Positions 11,927-21,700 of a stretch of 64,000 bases of DNA are shown in pieces (position 1 is the first letter of the stretch; each line of letters starts with the position of its first letter). The DNA comes from Ovis canadensis (lineage: Eukaryota > Chordata > Mammalia > Artiodactyla > Bovidae). The position numbers and the translations under genes were made by a program. The DNA is taken from positions 39,095,001 through 39,159,000 of the forward strand of contig NC_091262.1 of NCBI RefSeq assembly GCF_042477335.2, given 5' to 3'. Below the pieces are notes generated by a model. It had not been told where the DNA came from. It ran no database searches and saw only the letters and a list, made by a program, of their open reading frames with translations.

Positions 11927-12066
11927 AGCTATTTCAAAGCATTCTCCTGATTCTATGTTTCCACAGCACATAATTTCAGAGCGGTCTATTGATAATCATA
12001 CAGAGACTATTTTATTCTAAGCGTTGCCTGCACGAGTACTTTGTAAAATTTCCCTTTCCCATTCCT

Positions 12067-12400
12067 CTTTTTTATAAAAAGATTATTTATTTTCGACTGT
12101 GCTAGTCTTTTTTGTTACTTGCTGGCTTTCTCTAGCTGTGGCAAGAGTGTGGGCTTCTCGTTGCAGCGGCTTTTATTGTTGTGCACCTAAACTAAACTGC
12201 TGTGCAACTAAACCAAACTTCATTTAGTTGCAGCATGTGGGCTCAGCAGTTGCGGCTCCCTGGTTCTAGAGCACAGGCTCAGTAGTTGTGGTGAACGGGC
12301 TTAGTTACCCCACGGCATGCGGCATCTTCACTAACCAGGGATGGAACCCGTGTCCCCTGAATTGGCAGGTGGATTCTTAACCACAGGACCCTCAGGAAAG
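12067..12400 (-). mobile_element. Long CHR-type SINE (CHR-2/CHRL-like)
   Basis: Antisense copy with the 'ctctagctgtggcaag', 'ggctccctggttctagagcac' and 'gtgtcccctgaattggcagg' blocks. Perfect target duplication tcccattcct at 12057-12066 and 12401-12410. Confidence 0.9.
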
Positions 12401-12442
12401 TCCCATTCCTATTCTATCTTGACCTTTTAGTTGAATCCTATA

Positions 12443-12517
12443 GGGGGAGCCTGGTGGGCAGCCATCTGTGGGGTCGCGCAGTCGGACACGACTGAAGCGA
12501 CTTAGCAGCAGCAGCAT
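12443..12517 (+). mobile_element. BOV-A2 3' fragment
   Basis: Sense end of BOV-A2: 'ggagcctggtgggcagcc', 'gtcggacacgactgaag', ending 'ttagcagcagcagc'. 5' truncated. Confidence 0.85.
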
Positions 12518-13176
12518 AGCTTTCTAGCTGCCCAAAGGTAATGAAAAATCCAGTCCCATTCCACTTCAGTTTAAAAATCTCAAACTCTATAGAAACAATG
12601 AGAGGAATGGAAACTGACTCACAAAAGGGTTTAAGACTTAAGAAAGGTTAAGTGGCCAAATGCACTGCCAAAATCATGCCATGGTAAGCTTCCTCTCAGG
12701 GTGAACTTCTGCTCCTGGGCACTTGTTCTCACTCCCCAGGAGCAGCCATCCTACCACTACCATCAATAACCTTTGACATCCTCATGCCTTTAGACACCAC
12801 CTCAAGATCGGATGCAAGACTGTCTGGTTGGCAGAGCCTGAGTCACATGCCCACATGTCTTGGGACCTACAAGCAGAAAGAGGGGGAATACCTCGCCCTC
12901 TGGGTGCTACGATGGGAGGCAGGCTGGCCTCTCACGGAGGGCAGTGTGTGTCACCTTCCCTGGTCTGTCTGGGGAAAGCCTGGTATGGTCACAGCTCCAT
13001 GGCTGTGCATGAGGTTGGCAAACTTTCTATTTGCCTCAGTCAGTCCATAGCAACTACATTGCTTTCTTTCCTCACCATCAATTACATGTATGAGGCATGG
13101 AAAAAAACTGATTTTCTTTCAAAATCCTAAGAGCAAGTTGTGGAGTGTGCTCCTGTGGCATAGAACAAATAAAAAT
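12518..13176. other. Intergenic sequence without recognised features
   Basis: GC-richer than its flanks. Two overlapping + strand frames of 88 and 100 codons (12784-13050, 12828-13130) lack motifs or splice context, so no gene is called. Confidence 0.5.
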
Positions 13177-13187
13177 TCTGCTTCAGA

Positions 13188-13489
13188 CATAGGGAACAGA
13201 CCTGTGGACACCGCGGGGAAGGAGAAGGTGGGATGAATTGAGAGTAGCATTGAAATATATAAATCACCATGTGTAAAATAGATAACTAGTGAGAAGTTGC
13301 TGTATAAAACAGGGAGCCTAACCTGATGCTCTGTGACAGTCTGGAGGGGTGGAACGGGACGGAGGGTGGGAGGAAGGTTCAAGAGGGAAGGCACATACAT
13401 TTACTTATGGCTGATTGACTTTAATGTACAGCAGAAAGCAACACAACATTGTAAAGCAACTATCCTCCAATTAAAAATAAAATAAAAAA
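13188..13489 (+). mobile_element. 5'-truncated L1 3' UTR
   Basis: Sense L1 3' UTR ending in an A-rich tail (aattaaaaataaaataaaaa). Target duplication tctgcttcaga at 13177-13187 and 13490-13500. Confidence 0.88.
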
Positions 13490-13714
13490 TCTGCTTCAGA
13501 GCACAGACGGATTCACTTTATAAAGCCTGTATCTTTATAGGACACTTTTAAAACCTTTTAAATTGTGAAATAAAATACACATACAGAACACAAGTGTGTA
13601 ATTCAACAAAGAGTCACAATGGTAACATTCCCGAGTTCCCCTCGGGTGCCCCTCATATTATGACTTTCATATTTCCTATTCTGATCCTTTTGTTTCCTTA
13701 TCTTGCCTTATTTT

Positions 13715-14310
13715 ACTGTCAAGAATTTCAGTAACAATATTGAATAGCAGTGGTGATAGTTTATGTTTTATTGCCAGTTTCAAAGGGAAAGATTTTTATG
13801 TTTACTTGTTAACCATGAGGTGGGCTCTCATTTTTTAATAGACATTTTATGACATTAAGGAATTATCAATTATTTTTGATCTGCTGTGCTCTCCTTAATC
13901 ACTCAGTTGTGCCTGACTCTTTGTGACCCCATGGACTATAGCCCCCCAGGTTCCTCTGTCCATGGGGATTCTCCAGGCAAGAATACTGGAGTGGGTTGCC
14001 ATGCCCTCCTCCAGGGGATCTTCCCAACCCAGGGATTGAACCCAGGTCTCCCACACTGCAGGCGGATTCTTCACCATCTGAGCCACCAGGGAAGCCCAAG
14101 AATACTGGAGTGGGTAGACTATCCCTTCTCTAGGGGAACTTCCTTCCCGACCCAGGAATCGAATCAGGATCTCCTGCGTTGCAGGTGGATTCTTTACCAT
14201 CTGAGCCACCAGGGCTCTTTTTTTTTTTTTTTTAATCATGAATGGATGCTGCACTTTATCATGCTTTTTCTGAATCTATTAAGATACTCATTTTTAACTT
14301 ACTGTTTTAA
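13715..14310 (-). mobile_element. Old L1 ORF2 fragment interrupted by SINEs
   Basis: Antisense L1 phrases ('ttgaatagcagtggtgatag', then 'tgctttttctgaatctatta') lie on either side of the SINE block 13884-14216 and read on from each other, so the SINEs inserted into it. Confidence 0.6.
13884..14216 (-). mobile_element. Bov-tA SINE plus second partial copy, T tract
   Basis: A complete antisense Bov-tA (13884-14098) abuts a second antisense copy lacking its 3' part (14098-14216), each with its own tRNA-like head. A 17-base T tract follows. Either a dimeric element or two insertions. Confidence 0.85.
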
Positions 14311-14701
14311 GAGACCTTTAGAGAAGTCAGCTGTGAAAGTGGACAGGTAATAGTTTTGTTTTTGCTTTCCAAGTTATCCTATTTTGGAACCTTCTACCAC
14401 ACATCATGGAACACAAACACTGAAAGAGGCTTGGAGGTCCTCAGCCGTTACACTCCATCACTCAGTTCATGAATCTTCTCTACAACATCCCAGACTATTT
14501 ATAGAGTCTCTGCTTGAATATTTTAAGCAGTGAAAAAAATCCATTATCTCTACTCATCAATTTATGGAAAGCTCTAGTTGTCAGGAAGTCATTTCTTATG
14601 TTGAGTTGAAATATACCTCAATGTCAGATTCATGGTTTGCCCAAGTTATTTACGGCAGATGCAACATGCAGGACAGATCTACCCCAAGGAATGGGTAGAG
14701 T

Positions 14702-14805
14702 TGTGTGTGTGTGTGTCGCGAAAAGCATGTGGCCTTTAGAATCAGGCAGGCCTAGTTTCAATTGCTGGCTTAGCCATTAACAAGTTGAGTGAGTTCGAGC
14801 ACTAC
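14702..14805 (+). repeat. (TG)n and MIR fragment
   Basis: A short TG run (14702-14716) is followed by a MIR-like stretch ('tggcctttagaatcaggcag', 'ctggcttagccattaacaag'). Confidence 0.65.
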
Positions 14806-15582
14806 GGTAGATTGTGTCATGACCACAGATTCCTGCCAACCTAGTATGCTCCTCCTTTGAATGTGACTCTGCAGCTCCTCCAACCCAGAGATGGAAGGAG
14901 TTGAGAAATGGGAACAGTAAACAAGGATGTCATAGTCACCAGCCAATGCAGCCACCACCAATGGTGAGCCGATCAGCCCTGAGGGGACTCAAGAAGGAGA
15001 GAATACCTGCCATATAGCAGCCATCAGACTGCAGCCATGCCCCATGATGAGCCCGAGGAAGCTCAAGATGAGAAAACACAGGATACTGACTCTATATCTA
15101 AGGTACACACAAAGGAATGATTTCAGGGAGCCCAGATTCCTACATCTTCCCATACACAGAAACGCACTAAACTCCTTACCTTGGAATATCTCACTTTCTT
15201 TCCTTTGATGTTCTGATTACCTGCCCTTTGTTGCAAATCTTCTATGTAACCTGGCTCCCCACCTGGTCTCCTTGGAGCTGTTCTCTCAGAATTTCTTGCA
15301 ATGTTGCCTCCAGGCTTGAAGTCCTAAAAATTCCCACCAAATAAAACACAGCTCAAATATTCTTTTTAAGTCTACAGAGTCCATTTCTTCACCTTGAACC
15401 TGGGCTGGCCCTGGGACTTGCTTTGATCAACGGAATGTGTTAAAAGTGATACTGGGCAAATTCTGAATGTAGTGGGGGTGGGTGAGGATGGCAGAGGGAG
15501 AAGGGCCAAGTTATCTCTGACTTGGCTCTCTTGGGAGGCTGCCCTGAGCCTGCCATATCATCTAGGAAATCACCAAGCCTAC
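14806..15582. other. Intergenic sequence without recognised features
   Basis: No repeat family, exon or RNA recognised. Around 15280-15360 there are AATAAA-like words but no gene upstream to which they could belong. Confidence 0.45.
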
Positions 15583-15765
15583 AGGGGGCTTCCTCCGTGC
15601 CTCAGTGGTAAAGAACCCACCTGCCAATGCAGGAGATGTGGGTTCGATCCCTGGATTGGGAAGATCCCCTGGAGGAGGAAATGGCAACCCACTCCAGTAC
15701 TCTTGCTAGAGGAGCCTGGTGGGCTACAATCCATGGGATCAAAAAAGAGTTGGACGCAACTTAGT
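15583..15765 (+). mobile_element. Bov-tA-type SINE
   Basis: Sense copy with a clear B-box-like 'gtgggttcgatccctgg', ending 'gttggacgcaacttagtgac'. Confidence 0.9.
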
Positions 15766-15784
15766 GACCAAACAAACAACACAG

Positions 15785-15866
15785 TATATGGGCTCTTAGT
15801 TCCCTGACCATGGGATTGAACCCATGCCCCCTGCAGCGTGGAATCTTAACCACTGGAGCACTATTA
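15785..15866 (-). mobile_element. CHR-type SINE head fragment
   Basis: Antisense fragment 'ctcttagttccctgaccatg', 'gattgaacccatgccccc', 'cttaaccactggagcac', directly after the Bov-tA tail. Confidence 0.75.
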
Positions 15867-16624
15867 TGCAAACTTTTAAAGCTAATACTCTCTTCCTTCT
15901 TACTTTCTACTCTTCCAGGTTAAATCCTGTTTCCTTTGATTTTACCTCATTTGAGAAGCCTTCCCAGCAATTTATTATACTCCTTCCCTCCTAATTACTT
16001 CCTATACTCCCTGTTTTATTAATGTCCCTCTTAGAACAATAGCTATGATCTGATCATTGCCTGTTACAGCGCAGGCAGTTCCCTTCAGTAATAGCAACTT
16101 CCACACAATAGGTGCTAAAACAATGCTGTTCTTTTAGTCACCCAGCCCAAGTCAGGGATTCTTTTTTAGTTCCTCTGTTTCCATTGTCTTATATTCAGCT
16201 AACAGTTGATTATCTGTCTTCACATACCCTGACTTGAGCTACTACCAAGCCAAGCTTCTTGCCCCTGAGACTATGCAGGTGTTTTCTTGGAATTAATTTA
16301 GGAGTTAACATTTAACCTGGTGAGATTTCTTTTTGTTAGTCTTGGCTGAATACTCTGAGCTGGCCAAGGTAATCTTGGTCTTATATTTGTCATATGTTTC
16401 TCCACTTGGTGCCTCTAAATTTGATGATTACTCGTCCACGTTTTCTACCAGTTACTAAAAAATAATGTTTAACAGGACAGGGTCATGGAAGGAGCCTCAA
16501 AGCACACTATATACCTTGCCAAGTCCAGTACAGAGCCAGTAAATATTAACAATTACATCATGCACGCACATTATTTCAGTCAACAGACTGCTTTCACATA
16601 TTGATATATTAGCATCCTAAAATG
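15867..16624. other. Intergenic sequence, possible L2 remnant
   Basis: Around 15900-16160 the phrases 'gagaagccttcccagcaa' and 'cacacaataggtgctaaaa' resemble the L2 3' end in sense orientation, weakly. The rest is unrecognised. Confidence 0.4.
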
Positions 16625-16834
16625 TAGTGTTAGTCACTTAGTCATGTCTGACTTTTTGAGACCTCATGCACTATAGCCTGCCAGGCTCCTCTTTCCATGG
16701 GAATTTCCCTGGTAAGAATACTGGAGTGGGTAGCAATTTCCTTCTCCAGGGGATCTTCCCAAAACAGGAATCAAACCCATGTCTCCATCACTGCAGGCAG
16801 ATTCTTTACTGTCTCAGCCACCAGGGAAGTCCAA
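16625..16834 (-). mobile_element. Bov-tA-type SINE
   Basis: Antisense copy from 'gtgttagtcacttagtcatg' to the head 'agccaccagggaagtcc'. Confidence 0.9.
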
Positions 16835-16966
16835 ATATGTCCAGTGACAGGACAGCTGGTCTTACCTATGTGGAGACATAAATGGGCAGTAAAAGTCTTT
16901 GCTAAAATCAAGATACAGGTCAACCAACAATCTTCTGAAAAAAAAAAAAAAAACCTCTTTACTGAG

Positions 16967-17177
16967 GTGCCTGCTCAGTTGCTTTTAGTCGTATCCAACT
17001 CTTTAGTCGGATGGACTGTGGCCTGCCAGGCCCTTCTGTCCATGGGATTCTCTAGGCAAGAAAGCTGGAATGGGTTGATATGACCTCCTCTGGAGAATCT
17101 TCCTGACCCAGGGATCAAACCCCAGTCTTCTGCATTACAGGTGGATTCTTTACCACGGAGCCACCTGGGAAGCCCCT
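16967..17177 (-). mobile_element. Bov-tA-type SINE
   Basis: Antisense copy with target duplication tttactgag at 16958-16966 and 17178-17186. A 16-base A run precedes it at about 16938. Confidence 0.9.
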
Positions 17178-17305
17178 TTTACTGAGTAGTGAAACTAAAA
17201 TCAGTGGGTTTTCTCTTCGTCTTAACTGATTATACTGAGTATACTATAAAACGCTATAGTGATGATTATACAAAATAGCTTCTCAGGTCAATGATAATAG
17301 ATAAG

Positions 17306-17517
17306 GCAGTGAAAGTGAAGTCACTCAGTCATGTCCGACTCTTTGTGACTCCATGGACTGTAGCCCATCAGGCTTCTCCATCCATGGGGTTTTCCGGGCA
17401 AGAATACTGGAGTGGGTTGCCATTTCCTTCTCCAGGGGATCTTCCCCACCCAGGGATCAAACCTAGGTCTCCTGCATTGAAGGCAGTCACTTAACCCTCT
17501 GAGCCACCAGGGAAGTC
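17306..17517 (-). mobile_element. Bov-tA-type SINE
   Basis: Antisense copy beginning 'gtgaaagtgaagtcactcag' and ending 'agccaccagggaagtcc'. Less diverged than its neighbours. Confidence 0.9.
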
Positions 17518-17959
17518 CTCAGTAAATTAATTTAATTTCCAGCGCTTTTGAGAAGTCAAAAGGAAAGAAAACAATGATTGCTTTGTCCCAGAAGAACCTT
17601 CCACTTATCCTGACAACCAAAGCGAACCTGAAACCCCTGAGCGAGAGACTTGTATTCCCATCTTCACGAAGCTTCGTGAAGCTTTGAGTATGAGCACGCC
17701 TGTCGGTTTTTCCCAGAGTAGATGTAATTGTGGGGTTTCTACTTACTCTCACCATCCATCTCCTGACCCATGGCATACTTTTTCACCTTGGGAAGGGGGT
17801 GGGAATGAAAAAGAGGGGTGTTAATTGGATTCTCAGAGTTTTCATCTCTTCTTTCATCTAGCCTTCCTAACTACTGTGTTATAGCAAGTTTGGGCACACC
17901 TATTGGTAGACCAGGAGACTTTCTCCAGAACCAGTCAAAAACAGAGTGTACCCTGTAAA
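17518..17959. other. TMED3 5' flank without recognised repeat
   Basis: No repeats seen between the last SINE and the CpG island, as expected for a promoter-proximal region. Holds a short inverted word, 'acgaagcttcgtgaagctt', near 17665-17683. Confidence 0.5.
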
Positions 17960-18760
17960 ACCTCACGGGCTTCGTGCTCCTGCAGCCAGACAGTATGGAC
18001 TGCGTGGACCTGGGCCGACTCCGGGAAACACTCAACCCTGCGGGACCCAGAGGGTGCAGAAATATCCCTGTTTGGGATGCAAGTACAGTGCGCTTTGGGG
18101 AGATGCGCGCTGGCGGTGGGGGCCTCGCCTCCCCTTCGCTGAGACGCTCCAGCAGGAAAGCGGGGCGGGGCAGCGAAGAGGGAGTGTCCCCTTCTCCAGC
18201 CCAGCCAGCGCGCAAGCGCAGCGATGCTCCCTGGCCCGCGTCCCGGGCCCACCCCCGAGCGCGCGTCTGCGCTCTGAACCGCGGGCCCGGAAGCGCGGCG
18301 CAGGCTCGAGCCACGTCTGAGCTGCACCTTGTCCGGGTCCCGCAGCTGCCGCCCCGCCCGTGCGGAGCGCACGCCTGAGCCGCGGCCTGCCGGACTCTGG
18401 ACCGGGAGCATCATGGGTGGGGTGGTCCCGCGCTCCGCCTCCGCGCTGCCGCTGCTGCTACTGCTGCTGCTCCAGGCGGAGCGGCCGCGGGGCGCCGAGC
18501 TCACCTTCGAGCTGCCGGACAACGCCAAGCAGTGCTTCCACGAGGAGGTGGAGCAGGGCGTGAAGTTCTCCCTAGACTACCAGGTGAGACCGGCGCCTCC
18601 TCTCTCTCCCGCTTCCAGGGCTTCAGTGGTCACTCGTGCGCCCCCGGCTGTAGTAGCTGGAATTAGCCAAAGAGGCTGCAGAGGGAGGCGGGAATGACCA
18701 GAGACAGGGAAGTCAGAGCCCGCCCGAGACGGGCCGACTAGCCAGGGAGGTAGCACCGCA
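17960..18760 (+). promoter_or_regulatory. CpG island promoter of TMED3
   Basis: Abrupt rise in G+C and CpG density centred on the first coding exon. GC boxes (Sp1-type) are visible at 18161-18170 (cggggcgggg) and 18351-18360 (gccccgcccg). No TATA box is seen, so dispersed starts between roughly 18170 and 18400 are likely. The start codon at 18413 has A at -3 and G at +4, a good initiation context. Long frames on both strands here are a consequence of high G+C and are not called as genes. Confidence 0.85.
18413..18583 (+). CDS. TMED3: TMED3 coding exon 1
   Basis: 57 codons: signal peptide (hydrophobic core of eight leucines around residues 14-20) and the start of the GOLD domain ([17 protein letters not shown], containing Cys41). 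It ends in TACCAG followed by the donor gtgaga at 18584. The first ATG in a good context after the GC-rich leader was chosen; the in-frame codons upstream have no ATG with family similarity. Confidence 0.96.
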
Positions 18761-21700
18761 GGTGCATGCCCAGGAGAGGGATGCCCGGGCGGCTCCGGCT
18801 TCCTGGGGAGTTGATCTGAATGACCTGAGAGCGCGTTGACTCTACAGAACGCCATCTATGGCACCAGCCTCTCTGTCCCAACGTTTTTTGGACAGCTTTG
18901 TCCCCGCCTGTACTGGAAAATGGCAGCGAGAGGAAATGGGTTCGTGGTTTTATTTTTCTCCCTTCTCTCCAGCGTTTGAAGTCATAGTTAGGGGGAGGGA
19001 GGGTGCTTTGGAAAGGAGTCCACGCAGGCTTTGAGCCTGGCAGTGTTTACAAGGAGGGGTGTTGTGGCTACTGCCATATGGCTCAGAAAAGCTCCAAGCT
19101 CCTGCACTCTTGGCTGGTGTGAGAGTTCTCAGGGCTCGCTGTTGGGGTGTAGCGGGGGAGGGGGAGGCGGTAGGGAGCAGGTAGGTCTTGAGTGAGAGAG
19201 CTGCAGATCTGAGTTTAGGCAGTCCTGCCCAGATATCCAGACAGGCGTCTGATCGTGGACACATACTGGCAGGCATTACAGAAGGGAAGTGGCACGGGCA
19301 GCAAAAGGGAGGGTAGGCAGTTTGATGGGCCCTCTCTGACCAAAACCACTAAAAGAGGCTGTGCATGGGGACAGCATCATGTGTCCTGGCCTCTGAGTCA
19401 TTCATCTGGTTACTTTCACATTTGTGGACAGTGTGCAAACTGCAGCTGGGTAAACAGGGGTCACCCAGACACAGTCATCAAAAAAAATGATCCTTGTGGC
19501 ACTTCCCTGGCGGTCCAGTGGTTAAGAATCTGCCTTGCAGTGTAGGGGACATGTTTTCAATCCCTGGTCAGGAAAGCAAGATCCTACATGCTGCAGAACA
19601 ACTAATCCTATGTGCCACAATGAAAGATCCTGTGGGATGCAATGAAGACACCATGCAGTGCAATAAATAAATACATGAATAAGTATTTGAAGACAGATTG
19701 TTGTGAGGCTGGAGGGGCCTGAGAGGTCATCAGGTCCATGCTAGGTCAGAAACCGCTGTTATGGGCTCAGCATAAGTCTGTACATGTCCAGCATTAGGAA
19801 TCTCACTAATCACAAAGCAATTTCTTCCATCTGTGCAAAAGTAAATATTAACGTCTGGAAGCAGATGGAGGCCTTTGACCGTGTTCTTTGATGGACCTTA
19901 GTTCTAGTCACTGGCCATCCCTGTGATTCTGCCCTGAGCAGATCTTATCTTTCCTGTGGTGCAGTTTAAACTAATGACTCCCCTGGTAGTCACTGATGCT
20001 GTGAAGGCTTCAATCTATTTGCCTTCCTCTTGCATTTCATCTGCAATAATATAAACCTCCAGAGCCTCAGTTTCCTCTTGTGTAAAGTGGAGAGAATTAA
20101 GCTCTTTGCACCCTTTTTTTCAAGAATTTTTTTTTTTCATGTGGACCATTTTTAAAGTCTGTTGAATCTGTTACAATGTTGCTTCTGTTTTGTGTTTTGG
20201 TTGTTTGGCTGTTAGGCATGTGGTATCTTAGCTCCCTCACCATAGATGGAACCTGCACTCCCTGCATTGGAAAGCAAAGTCTTTTTTTTAAAAAACTTTT
20301 AATTTTGTATTAGAGTATAGCCTGTTAACAATGTTGTGGAGGTTTCAGGTGAGCAGTGAAGGGACTCAGCTATACATATACGTGTATCCAGGAAGGCAAA
20401 ATCTTAACCACTGGACCACCAGGGAAATCCCATGGCTCTTTGCACTCTTGCAGAGCAAAACTTTTGGAGTGAATCAGACATGGATCCAAGTCTTAGCCTT
20501 GTTACTTTCACACTGTGTGATGTGAACAGTTCACTTCAATTCTCTCAGCCTCAGACTCCTCTTCTGTGAATTGGGGAGTGTCATGGCACCTGCTTTAGAA
20601 GGTTGTAAAGACTAAAGGAAAACACTGTTCGTGCCATCTAATCACAGTGGCCGGTTAGCTTTTGGTAAGTTGTTCGTGCTATCTAATCACAGTGGCCGGT
20701 TAGCTTTTGGTAAGTGGTGGTTGCCCCCTGGTGAAAAACGGCCTGTGGATCTCTTTTATGGTTGTCAGGTCATCACTGGAGGCCACTACGATGTCGACTG
20801 CTTTGTGAAAGACCCCCTGGGGAACACCATCTACAGTGAAACCAAGAGACAGTATGACAGCTTCACGCACAAGGCCGAGGTCAAGGGCGTGTATCAGTTT
20901 TGCTTCAGTAATGAGTTTTCCACCTTCTCTCACAAAACCGTCTACTTTGATTTTCAAGTGGGCGACGAGCCCCCCATTCTCCCAGACATGGGGAACAGAG
21001 TCACAGCTCTCACCCAGGTGAGTGGACGTCGGCACCAACAGTCTGAGATGAACCGCCTCCCCCCGCCCCCGGCCTATTCCTCCTTGTCTGTCCTGGTCTT
21101 GGCTGATGAGCAGTCACCAGCCACCCACCTCCCAGTCTGAAGTTGCAGTATTTGCTCTGCCCGTGTTCACATCTAGTCCTAGAAGACCTTATGGTTCTTC
21201 TTTCTGGTTCCCCTTCTGGTCTTCCTCTCCACTCTTTAACTGTGTCCCTGCAGTACTTCTGATATTCCCACGTTCCCATTTAGTCTGACACAGCACCGCT
21301 CTCAAAGCGCACACAATACTTGCCTCTCTGCTCCTTCAGTGCATCTGCATCAGAAAGACAAAGTCCTGCTTTCTATGGTGTATCAGTTAAGGTAACACAA
21401 GCTGCTATCACAAGTCAACCCCAAATATCAATAGCTTAATACAATGGGAATTTTGATTCTCACTCAATAATCTGGAGAGTGGGGGTGGGGGTGGAGGACT
21501 CTCCTCCATGGAGTGACTTGGGAAACCAGGCTCCTTTTTGGTCATCTTTCCACTGTCCCTTAGGGCTTCAGAGTCCTCTGTTTCTTGCCACCAAAAATTG
21601 GAGAGAATGAGAAAGCCCTGCCTGCTTCTTAAAAACCCTGGCTCAGAAGTGACACCATTACCCCTGCTCATATCTCATTGTAGAGAAATAGTCGTGTGGA

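Larger units (their letters stand above)
10721..12056. other. Intergenic sequence with two short tandem duplications
   Basis: No exon or repeat family recognised. Open frames here (for example 11739-12020) show no motif. It contains the 19-bp and 26-bp tandem duplications listed separately. Confidence 0.5.
20050..20625 (+). repeat. MIR SINE split by a CHR SINE
   Basis: MIR-like sequence ('agcctcagtttcctcttgtg', 20050-20111) breaks at the CHR SINE. A second MIR-like segment (20446-20625, 'ctcagcctcagactcctctt') follows. The second segment repeats the same MIR block, so two adjacent MIR copies are also possible. Confidence 0.55.
18584..20768 (+). other. TMED3: TMED3 intron 1
   Basis: About 2.2 kb, GT…AG. 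The first part is the downstream half of the CpG island. The rest carries a CHR SINE, a MIR split by a CHR SINE that itself holds an L1 tail, and a 45-bp tandem duplication close to the acceptor. The acceptor ('ttttatggttgtcag') has a rather weak pyrimidine tract. Confidence 0.9.

Noticed and set aside
11739..12020. 93-codon + strand frame
   Set aside because: Contains a 26-bp tandem duplication and no motif; no transcript-like context.
17871..18528. Long - strand frames (147 and 197 codons) across the TMED3 promoter
   Set aside because: They lie in a CpG island where stop codons are rare, overlap one another in different frames, and show Arg/Ser/Gly-rich chance composition without motifs.
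20631..21140. 169-codon frame containing TMED3 exon 2 as a stand-alone gene
   Set aside because: Only 20769-21017 matches TMED3; the extension on both sides is intron read through GT and AG sites.
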